Source: Euryarchaeota archaeon UBA557
Lineage (GTDB): Archaea; Thermoplasmatota; Poseidoniia; Poseidoniales; Thalassarchaeaceae
Assembly: GCA_002503285.1 (NCBI GenBank)
Contig: DARI01000005.1
Coordinates: forward strand, 16,590-80,589
Reading direction: 5' to 3'
DNA: 64,000 nt
Made by a program: the position numbers and the translations under genes. This document shows, one piece after another, positions 10,212 to 17,198 of the stretch. Each line of letters starts with the position of its first letter. Position 1 is the stretch's first letter. The notes beneath the pieces are model-generated. The model searched no databases. It was given only the letters and a program-made list of their open reading frames with translations, and was not told the origin of the DNA.

Positions 10212-11168
10212 GTGACAAGGTCTTGGATATCCGATACCTCGGATGAAATAGAGCACCCTCCTGTCCCTCTTGGATTAAATGAAATGGCAGTACCAAGGGT
10301 TGCTTTAATATTATCAATAATTACCCTATTAATGGTCATTTTATCTTCGGCATGGGTCGGGATTTCAGCAAAATACTTTATAGATAATCTAGACCCTTTT
10401 GAATCAAATAATTCTCAAATACTAAATTCTGACGGAAGATGGCTTTGGGAATTAGATTTATTATTTGATACTTGTACGTCTAGAGAAGATAATTGGGAAT
10501 GGCCAGATAATTTGGCTGAACAAGATGATTTCTTCCTTTATCCTGGTGAGTTGAGATGTGATTGGGAGCACCAAGGTGAAGGAGACAGGGCAAGTGTTGC
10601 AGTATACAACATAGGAAATAATAGTTTAGACTTGATATTAACTGTTGATGTGGAAAATGTAATATTTTCTGCTACTGGTGAAACCAGTTTAATTTTGAAT
10701 GGTTTAGAAGGTAAGAGTACACAAATTATTGAGATTCAATTACTTGATGAGGTTTCAGAAGAAAAGGTTAGTATTATTGCAAAACATGTATCAACTCCTT
10801 CTTCAGAAGTAAAGCTCGATATTCACATATTTACAGGAACGGAGCAAAGAGATGTACATATTGAAAGTGAAGATAAAGTTGAAGTTCAATATACAGTATG
10901 GAATGCCGACAGTGGAGAAGAGTTAGATTCAGGAACCTGGGCTGAAAATTCTGGAGATTCTTTTGGCTCAATATATGGATTCGGCTGGTCACTTATTGGT
11001 TTGGACATCAATAATGATCGCGGGGCGTTGATGCCTGGTCTCGATACTGGAACAACTCATACAACATTATTGCCTCCACCAATTGCATACGGACAAAGTG
11101 ATGATCATGAATTAAAGGAAGTTTGGCTTCGTTTTGAATTAAAGTTAGATAGGGCTCCGATTTCTTAA
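10212..11168 (+). CDS. Single-span exported/anchored protein, unknown function
   Basis: A 318-residue protein with a short cytoplasmic N-terminus (about 1-27), one hydrophobic span (about 28-52) and a large extracytoplasmic part. The exterior region is acidic and beta-rich, with two Cys (near LLFDTCTS and ELRCDWEH) that could form a disulfide. A middle segment (about 120-215) resembles the beta-sandwich repeats common in archaeal surface proteins. The start used here is GTG at 10212; an in-frame ATG (EMAVPRV) at residue 25 would remove most of the cytoplasmic tail. It follows the giant membrane protein after 63 bases in the same direction, and the two may be co-transcribed. No catalytic motif is seen. 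Confidence 0.65.
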   Translation: MTRSWISDTSDEIEHPPVPLGLNEMAVPRVALILSIITLLMVILSSAWVGISAKYFIDNLDPFESNNSQILNSDGRWLWELDLLFDTCTSREDNWEWPDNLAEQDDFFLYPGELRCDWEHQGEGDRASVAVYNIGNNSLDLILTVDVENVIFSATGETSLILNGLEGKSTQIIEIQLLDEVSEEKVSIIAKHVSTPSSEVKLDIHIFTGTEQRDVHIESEDKVEVQYTVWNADSGEELDSGTWAENSGDSFGSIYGFGWSLIGLDINNDRGALMPGLDTGTTHTTLLPPPIAYGQSDDHELKEVWLRFELKLDRAPIS

Positions 11169-11215
11169 AGATACTCGCGAAAGTGACTTGACTGATGGCT
11201 ACCTCCGATTGACTT

Positions 11216-12520
11216 GTGTCCTCCGATACACACATCGATTTAATACCCTCAAAAAATATTGCCGACGCTGCAGAAGAAGTTACAAATTCGAAAGCGAAAA
11301 GAAAAGGTGACCCACTATTTTTTATGACTGAAGAGATGCAAAAATTATCAACACCATGGTCAATTTCATCCATAAGGGCCGGTCAAATAGATATCAAAAA
11401 TTTGCCAGCTGGCGTCATATTAGATGCTGCTGCTGGCTCAGGAGTACAATTGATAGCATTTTCAATGGGATTAAAACGTCCTGCATTAGGGATTGAAATT
11501 GATAAGGAGATTGCAAAATTGTGTGCAGCCAATATGTACATCAATGCAGATAAGGATGATGTACAAAGAACTATGGACAGAGTTCTTATTGGTGATGGAA
11601 CAAAATCTGAGGAAGCAATGGATGCATTTTGGAAGAGTTTACGAAATGCTGGAACTAGGGCTCATCCGCCCATAGCCATGTTACATCTGGATCCGGCTAG
11701 GCCACGAGATGCACAAAATCATCACATAGATGAAATGCAGCCATCCCTAAAAAATCTTCTTTCATCTTGGAGTAAATTTCTTCAAGTTGGGCCAAGGGGT
11801 CCTGCTGTTTTATTGGATCTATCTCCAAGATTAGATGGCCAACAAAGAAATATGGTAGATTCAATTTTAGAAACAGTATTTCCTGGTGTGCCATTGACTT
11901 GGGAATGGTTGAGCCAAGGAGGAGGAAGAGTTGATAGGTTGTCAGTATGGGTCGGGTCAATTTCTTCTAAATCAAGCCATAGGTGCATCCGAGTGGGTAG
12001 AAAGAATATAATGGCTAAAATTGAAGGATTACCAAATAAATCTGAACTTGTAGAATTAAGTAAGCCCCCACCATTTGGATCTTGGATATCCATAATTGAT
12101 GCATCATTGATAGAAAGTGGATTACAAGAAGCCTGGTTAAAAAATATTATACCACCTGGTTGTGGGCATTCATGGTTGAGATTAAAGGGCAGAAGACCTC
12201 TATTGATACATACAGAACCATTACTTGAACATGAAAATAGTAATGATTTTGTTGTTTGCAGCGGAAAGGTAGTACAACATAGATTGAGCGCTCCGGAACT
12301 ACGGACCGTAGACCAAGTTGCTGCTGCAGCATTACGATACGAAATAAATAAAGTGACACTAAGATGTAATATGGACCCAGAAATGCACCCTAAAATCCAA
12401 CGAAAATTAGATTTTGAATTGAAGGGTAAAGAAGGTTCTAAAGCATTCATGATAGATATTGACTTAGATAGAGGGCAATCTAGTCATCCTCTGTATATAG
12501 TATGTAAAGAAGACAATTAA
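11216..12520 (+). CDS. Class I SAM-dependent methyltransferase, THUMP-like C-terminus
   Basis: Predicted S-adenosylmethionine-dependent methyltransferase, 434 residues. The Rossmann motif I is LDAAAGSGVQL (about 70-80) and the motif II acidic residue is in GIEIDKE (about 93-99). The motif LDPARPRDAQ (about 159-168) corresponds to the VDPARR motif of bacterial and archaeal methyltransferases that carry a C-terminal THUMP-like domain. The last 140 residues fit that domain, with VVQHRLSAPELRTV (about 350-363). The target is unknown; the architecture suggests RNA, which is inference. The start is GTG at 11216. A TATA-like stretch and the S13 gene follow immediately, so this gene probably ends its own unit. 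Confidence 0.75.
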   Translation: MSSDTHIDLIPSKNIADAAEEVTNSKAKRKGDPLFFMTEEMQKLSTPWSISSIRAGQIDIKNLPAGVILDAAAGSGVQLIAFSMGLKRPALGIEIDKEIAKLCAANMYINADKDDVQRTMDRVLIGDGTKSEEAMDAFWKSLRNAGTRAHPPIAMLHLDPARPRDAQNHHIDEMQPSLKNLLSSWSKFLQVGPRGPAVLLDLSPRLDGQQRNMVDSILETVFPGVPLTWEWLSQGGGRVDRLSVWVGSISSKSSHRCIRVGRKNIMAKIEGLPNKSELVELSKPPPFGSWISIIDASLIESGLQEAWLKNIIPPGCGHSWLRLKGRRPLLIHTEPLLEHENSNDFVVCSGKVVQHRLSAPELRTVDQVAAAALRYEINKVTLRCNMDPEMHPKIQRKLDFELKGKEGSKAFMIDIDLDRGQSSHPLYIVCKEDN

Positions 12521-12525
12521 ATATT

Positions 12526-12541
12526 TTTTAATAATAAATTA
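12526..12541 (+). promoter_or_regulatory. TATA-like element before the S13-S4-S11-RpoD cluster
   Basis: A/T-only stretch (tttttaataataaatt) in the 29-base gap after the methyltransferase gene. A start site about 25 bases downstream would fall near 12565, upstream of the preferred S13 start at 12625. It is the only good promoter candidate for the ribosomal/RNA polymerase cluster. Assigned by pattern only. Confidence 0.4.
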
Positions 12542-12624
12542 TACTCCGTGTGTTTCAAATAGGGATGGTAAGTCGCGAGGATGCCCATTGGGCCACTGGA
12601 AACAGTGAACACGGGGGAACCGGT

Positions 12625-13092
12625 ATGGCAAAAGTGAATGAAGCAGAATTGGGAGATGATTTCTCCTACATATTTAGAATAGCAGAAAGTGACATCGATG
12701 GCTTAAGCCCGATATCGATTGGATTAACATCAATCAAAGGAATTGGAGTTAGAACCTCACAGCAAATTTGTAGGCTTTCTGGAATAGATGGTACAAAGTT
12801 AGGAGGATTACTTTCTACAGAAGAAAAAGACTCGTTAAGATCTGCCATAGATGATTATGCCACAATTGCACCGTGGTGGTTGATGAATCGGCAACGTGAT
12901 TTAGAAAGTAACGAAGATGCTCATCTAGTTTCCCTCGAAGTAAAATTAACACGTGATGATGACATATCTAGATTAGCAGGTATGAAAACTTACAGAGGGA
13001 TGCGCCATAGAAGCGGTCACAAAGTGAGAGGTCAGCGCCTAAGGTCTAATGGTCGATCAGGAACAACACTCGGTGTTGTAAAGAAGAAATAG
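12625..13092 (+). CDS. rps13: Ribosomal protein S13 (uS13)
   Basis: Small-subunit head protein contacting the P site and the B1 intersubunit bridges. Archaeal S13 hallmarks are the N-terminal FSYIFRIAESDIDG, the helix-two-turn-helix segment LTSIKGIGVRTSQQICRLSG, and the basic C-terminal tail with YRGMRHRSGHKVRGQR. I chose ATG 12625 (MAKVNEAELG) because a GGGGG stretch lies seven bases upstream and the 155-residue product matches usual archaeal length. The frame is open upstream to GTG 12550, which would add 25 residues (ATG 12565 would add 20). First gene of a tight cluster, 12 bases before rps4. Confidence 0.95.
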   Translation: MAKVNEAELGDDFSYIFRIAESDIDGLSPISIGLTSIKGIGVRTSQQICRLSGIDGTKLGGLLSTEEKDSLRSAIDDYATIAPWWLMNRQRDLESNEDAHLVSLEVKLTRDDDISRLAGMKTYRGMRHRSGHKVRGQRLRSNGRSGTTLGVVKKK

Positions 13093-13104
13093 AGGTGATT
13101 AAGA

Positions 13105-13788
13105 ATGGGTGATCCAAAATTTGCAAGGTCTAAGACACAAACGCCAACACATCCTTGGAAACAAGCAAGGATTGATGAGGAACATGCTTTAAAAGAAAAG
13201 TATGGCCTAAAAAAAACAGGCGGTATGAAAGAAATATGGAGAGAGAAAACTTCACTAAGGAGATATAGAAATCAAGCAATGAAGCTGATAGGAAGAGTAG
13301 ACACTTCAGAAGGTCATTTCGCAAGAGAAAAAGATCAATTAATTAATTCTTTAACAAGAAGAGGATTGTTACCTGAAGGTGCATCGGTTGGGGATGTACT
13401 TCAAATTGATGTGGATCAAATGCTTTCTCGAAGATTGCAGTCAGTTGTTTACAGGCGTGGATTAGCCCCAACAATGAGATCTGCTAGACAATTAATCATG
13501 CATGGACATATTTCGATAGGCCCACAAAAAATGACAGTTCCGGGATATCATATCATGAAAGAAGAAGAAGATGCATTGCAATATAATTCAAATTCTCCGT
13601 TCATGAATGATAATTCTACATTCCGTCAGGAATTAGAAAGGTTGAGAGTTGTTGGAGTAGATGAAGATCCAGAACAACAGAATGATGAAAATCCAAGACA
13701 AGCAACAGAAGATTTTGTTGAAAAAATTAAATCTGATGCCGCACAAGCTCCAACTGTTGAAGAAACAATTCCAAAGGAGGAAAAATAA
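13105..13788 (+). CDS. rps4: Ribosomal protein S4 (uS4) with acidic C-terminal extension
   Basis: Primary 16S rRNA-binding protein that nucleates the 30S body. It has the archaeal N-terminus with HPWKQARIDEEHALKEKYGL and an S4 RNA-binding domain around LSRRLQSVVYRRGLAP and ARQLIMHGHISIG (about 111-140). At 227 residues it exceeds the usual archaeal length of roughly 180. The extra 40 or so C-terminal residues are rich in Glu, Asp and Gln and look disordered. A GGTGA site sits a few bases before ATG 13105. Its stop codon overlaps the start of rps11 by one base (taATG), so the two are translationally coupled. Confidence 0.95.
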   Translation: MGDPKFARSKTQTPTHPWKQARIDEEHALKEKYGLKKTGGMKEIWREKTSLRRYRNQAMKLIGRVDTSEGHFAREKDQLINSLTRRGLLPEGASVGDVLQIDVDQMLSRRLQSVVYRRGLAPTMRSARQLIMHGHISIGPQKMTVPGYHIMKEEEDALQYNSNSPFMNDNSTFRQELERLRVVGVDEDPEQQNDENPRQATEDFVEKIKSDAAQAPTVEETIPKEEK

Positions 13789-14168
13789 TGGGGCACAAGG
13801 CAATCCTACATATTTACAGTACTTTCAATAATGTATTGATAACAGCCACTGATCTTACCGGTTGCGAAACAATCTGTAAGGTATCGGGTGGAATGGTGAC
13901 CAAAGGAGGTAGTGATTCTGGTGGTCAATTCGCGGCTACAAGAGCTGCTGAAAGAATTGCAGAAATGCTGGCTGAAAAAGATTTTAATCAAGTAATTGTA
14001 AAATATAGAGGGGCCGGAGGTAATAGATCCAACAATGCCCCTGGTGCAACTGCCGCAATTAGAGCACTAACTAGAGCAGGGGTTCAAATAACACGTATCG
14101 AAGATGTTACTCCGATTCCTACGGATGGGACAAAAAGTAAAGGCGGAAGACGCGGTAGGAGAGTATGA
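13788..14168 (+). CDS. rps11: Ribosomal protein S11 (uS11)
   Basis: 30S platform protein near the E site. At 126 residues it has the family's usual length. Conserved segments are HIYSTFNNVLITATDLTG, the SGGMVTKGGSDSGGQFAA loop, KYRGAGGNRSNNAPG and the C-terminal VTPIPTDGTKSKGGRRGRR. The order S13-S4-S11-RpoD is the standard archaeal arrangement. Confidence 0.97.
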   Translation: MGHKAILHIYSTFNNVLITATDLTGCETICKVSGGMVTKGGSDSGGQFAATRAAERIAEMLAEKDFNQVIVKYRGAGGNRSNNAPGATAAIRALTRAGVQITRIEDVTPIPTDGTKSKGGRRGRRV

Positions 14169-14177
14169 GGTGATTAT

Positions 14178-15065
14178 ATGGTTAAAGTAAAAATTATTAG
14201 TGAAGAAGCCAATAACATACAAATTTTGTTTACAGATACTGATAGGTCTCTATTGAGTGGAATCAGACGTTCTCTGATGTCCGATACACCAAAAATGGCA
14301 ATAGATACAGTAAGATTTGAATTAGGTTTGGTAGAACAAGATGGTGAAGTTTGGGAAAGTACCGGACCAGTTCCAGATGAAACAATCGCTCAAAGACTTG
14401 CAATGGTGCCAATAGTAACTAGGCATGATGATTTTTACTTCCAAAGTGAGTGCCCGTCTTGTAAAGATTTAGTAGATGATCAGCGAGGGTGTCCTCAATG
14501 TTCTGTGATATATGCTTGTAAGGCATTTGGAACTGAAGAAGGAAAAATGATAACTGCAGGAGATATGAAACCTATGGGTGATGATTCCCTTAGCATTATT
14601 GAAGAATTCAAAGGAATTCCTCTAACTAAATTATTTAAGGGACAAATGGTTGAATTTTTTGCTACTGCAATAATGGGAAGAGGTCGCCAACATGCAAAAT
14701 GGTCTCCAGTATGCGGAGTTGCATTTACTTCTAGGAAAATTGGAGTCATAAATAATAAAACGAAGGCAAAAATTTTATGGGATCTAAATTTAACTATAAC
14801 ATCTAAAGATTTCAAAGATGGGAAATTAGAAGATTACGAAAAGGTGTCTCAATTGGAAAGAGATTTAAATCATGTTGGAGAAGGGACTGAAGAAATGAAG
14901 GATTTTAAAAATGCAATTACAATTGAAGAAGTTCCTGGTGAGTTTATTTTATCATTTGAAACTGATGGATCTATGTCTCCGAAAGTAGCATTTACAATGG
15001 CTACTAAGGAGCTGGCTGGTCGATTTGATTTGATATCAAAGGATATGTCTGAAGCTTTAAAATAA
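14178..15065 (+). CDS. rpoD: DNA-directed RNA polymerase subunit D
   Basis: Archaeal homologue of bacterial alpha and eukaryotic Rpb3; with subunit L it forms the assembly platform of RNA polymerase. The dimerisation domain begins with DTDRSLLSGIRRSLMSD. A cysteine-rich insertion (Cys 92, 95, 105, 108 and 114, in ECPSC..GCPQC..YAC) corresponds to the ferredoxin-like domain that holds an Fe-S cluster or a degenerate version of it in many archaeal D subunits. Length 295 is a little above average. ATG 14178 follows a GGTGA site and lies nine bases after rps11. In many archaea L18e, L13, S9 and RpoN come next; here pantoate kinase follows instead. Confidence 0.95.
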   Translation: MVKVKIISEEANNIQILFTDTDRSLLSGIRRSLMSDTPKMAIDTVRFELGLVEQDGEVWESTGPVPDETIAQRLAMVPIVTRHDDFYFQSECPSCKDLVDDQRGCPQCSVIYACKAFGTEEGKMITAGDMKPMGDDSLSIIEEFKGIPLTKLFKGQMVEFFATAIMGRGRQHAKWSPVCGVAFTSRKIGVINNKTKAKILWDLNLTITSKDFKDGKLEDYEKVSQLERDLNHVGEGTEEMKDFKNAITIEEVPGEFILSFETDGSMSPKVAFTMATKELAGRFDLISKDMSEALK

Positions 15066-15102
15066 ATGAAAGGCTTCTTTTCTAAAAGGTTGTAGCAGAG
15101 CC

Positions 15103-16080
15103 ATGGTTGTAAGACTAGGCAGAGGACAATGTGGAGGCCACATTACGCTATTTTTTACAATTGTAGATGATCATAAAGAATCCATAAATCAAGGAAGTCT
15201 GGGGGCAGGATTGTGCTTAAAAGATGGAATTGAAGTTATTTCTAGAGGAGAAGAGGGAGATTTTAAATTAAATATAAAATTTCTAAATGGAAATGGTACA
15301 AATGACCTTTATGAAGACGTCATAGATGTTTTATCAGTAGATATTCCAGAGATTAAAAATTATTCATGGGAATTAAATATTAGATTTTCACTACCAACTT
15401 CTCAAGGATTTGGCATGTCTGCATCAGGAGCTATTGCGGCTGCAAGTTCTTTTCAACGTGCATTGGGAATTCCTCATGAAGAAAGTAAGCGAAGATCATA
15501 TTTAGTAGCACATATCATTGAACGTAGGAGATCAACAGGATTAGGAGATACTACAGCATTGGCATCAGGAGGAGTTGAAAGGCGATTATCCGAAGGTTCC
15601 CCATATAGTGGCAATTCATTGACTAAAGGACCTGGAATGTCTGAAGGCTGGACTGAAGATATTCCACTTTTATTAGCATGGATGCCTGAAAGTGGAAAAC
15701 ATACTTCGGAATACATTAATAACGATATGTGGAAAGATAAAATTACAAATGCTGGATTAAAAGCTATGAAGAATATTGCGGAAGGTGAATGGAATTCTTC
15801 CAGATGGAAAGAATTGTTGACTTCAGCAGAAAATTTTGCAATAGATAGTGAATTAATAATTGATTCTAAAAGATCTATAATACTGAAAGATGTAAATATA
15901 ATAATAAAAGAAAATAATTTACAAAATTTTTGTAATTCGTTACTATGTATGCTTGGGAGAAGTGTGGTGATACTCCCTAAGGATATTATGAATCCTGACT
16001 TTAAAATTGATATAATTTCTAAACAATTAACAGAGATGGGATACAAAACTGCCATCACAGAAGTTTCTAAACTATTCTGA
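15103..16080 (+). CDS. Pantoate kinase (archaeal CoA biosynthesis)
   Basis: GHMP-kinase family enzyme (COG1829 type) that phosphorylates pantoate to 4-phosphopantoate in the archaea-specific route to coenzyme A. Support: N-terminal GRGQCGGHITLFF, the Gly/Ser-rich nucleotide loop PTSQGFGMSASGAIAAA (about 100-116), and GLGDTTALASGGVERR (about 147-162), all characteristic of this group. Length 325 is normal. It follows rpoD after 37 bases on the same strand and may be read from the same transcript. Its 3' end overlaps the convergent nuclease gene by nine bases. The partner enzyme, phosphopantothenate synthetase, is not in the window. Confidence 0.85.
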   Translation: MVVRLGRGQCGGHITLFFTIVDDHKESINQGSLGAGLCLKDGIEVISRGEEGDFKLNIKFLNGNGTNDLYEDVIDVLSVDIPEIKNYSWELNIRFSLPTSQGFGMSASGAIAAASSFQRALGIPHEESKRRSYLVAHIIERRRSTGLGDTTALASGGVERRLSEGSPYSGNSLTKGPGMSEGWTEDIPLLLAWMPESGKHTSEYINNDMWKDKITNAGLKAMKNIAEGEWNSSRWKELLTSAENFAIDSELIIDSKRSIILKDVNIIIKENNLQNFCNSLLCMLGRSVVILPKDIMNPDFKIDIISKQLTEMGYKTAITEVSKLF

Positions 16081-17169
16081 TATAGAATTTCTACTCTTTT
16101 CATGAAAATCTGATAATAAGGTGAGATCTAGTGGACTAGCATCTAATTTAGTGGCTCCATCTAATTTCAGACTTTCACAAAATCCGTGACGGTATACTAT
16201 TGCACCATAGCCATACTCATTTACATATCTGTCAACTTGTTTTTGTGTTTTCTTTTTTGGAAACTTTAAATCTGCGCCAAAAAAATGTTTTGCGTCAATC
16301 CATGCACATGGGTAGCCATTTATTCTTACATCATCTAAAAATAATAAATCTGGAGTTATGATGGCCCTACCTTCGGATTTTTTTTGCTCAGCGAGTAATT
16401 CTTCTTGACGTCTGAATCTAACCCCTAGGGAAGTAAAATAATTACATAATATATCTTCGAATATTTCAGCTGCAGATTGTGTTTCTGATTGATTTACTGA
16501 ACTTACTTTATCATGTTCTTCCGCCAATTCAAATTCACTTTTATCTCTTTTATTAAGTTTAGAAGGATTTTTTAATGTTTCCTTAATTCTTGTTTTCGTC
16601 CAACCTCTGCCAGTAAGTACTGCACGGAAAGTATTAACAGGTGGTGCATCAAACTTTTTTGAAAGAGATATTATTCCTTGTCCTGTATCATAACGTCTTG
16701 TTAATTCATTTGAACGGCTCATCAGACGCCCATGTGAATATACACTCTTTTCTTGATTTAATGCTGAACGTAAAGATAATGCCTGTTCTAAAGAAATAGG
16801 ATAATTTTTTATTTTTTTGGCTATTTTTGTCACCTTTACTTCATCTAACCAACCAAATTCTCCTGGCATACATACAATATCGCCAACTATCTTTTGAGTT
16901 TCCTTTGGGACTCCATGTGTAAGCCATTCTAATTCAATAGTAGTTGGTTCTGGATCTATAGTATCCGGTATTCCTTGAGGAGGTGGTGATATTTGAAATC
17001 GTGATAATGCTCTTTCTACAGCCTCTAAATTTTGTGAATTTAGTTTTTCATTTGATTTGTTTTGATTATCATCCCGGCGCAAACGTTTCACACGTCGATT
17101 GCGATTTGTGTTTTCGCCATTAGGTTCGCTCAACGTTATCATCCACTGTAAAGTACCCCATGAACCCAC
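16072..17169 (-). CDS. TPD-motif PD-(D/E)XK nuclease, CDIN1/C15orf41 homologue
   Basis: Predicted nuclease homologous to CDAN1-interacting nuclease 1 (human C15orf41/CDIN1). The C-terminal half carries the family signature: ITPDLLFLDDVRINGYP (about 270-285), then WIDAKHFFG (about 287-295; the D and the DAK pair are the likely catalytic D...(D/E)xK), a short basic segment, then VNEYGYGAIVYRHGF. In the human protein TPDFIL, WIESKASFGD and FGPGLVIYWYGF stand in the same order. The middle region (about 165-240) has two helical, HTH-like segments with LKNPSKL, matching the human MLRDPSQI. The N-terminus is basic. The start is GTG 17169; ATG at residue 10 is an alternative. It lies 29 bases after leuS on the same strand. 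Role in archaea is unknown; replication or repair is inference. Confidence 0.8.
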   Translation of the reverse strand: MGSWGTLQWMITLSEPNGENTNRNRRVKRLRRDDNQNKSNEKLNSQNLEAVERALSRFQISPPPQGIPDTIDPEPTTIELEWLTHGVPKETQKIVGDIVCMPGEFGWLDEVKVTKIAKKIKNYPISLEQALSLRSALNQEKSVYSHGRLMSRSNELTRRYDTGQGIISLSKKFDAPPVNTFRAVLTGRGWTKTRIKETLKNPSKLNKRDKSEFELAEEHDKVSSVNQSETQSAAEIFEDILCNYFTSLGVRFRRQEELLAEQKKSEGRAIITPDLLFLDDVRINGYPCAWIDAKHFFGADLKFPKKKTQKQVDRYVNEYGYGAIVYRHGFCESLKLDGATKLDASPLDLTLLSDFHEKSRNSISE

Positions 17170-17198
17170 CGAGAGAAATAGGTTTGTCTTTTTGCTGT

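Noticed and set aside
11782..12450. 222-residue minus-strand frame over the methyltransferase gene
   Set aside because: Shadow of the plus-strand gene, which has clear SAM-binding motifs.
15474..16103. 209-residue minus-strand frame over pantoate kinase
   Set aside because: Antisense to a conserved GHMP kinase and without recognisable motifs.
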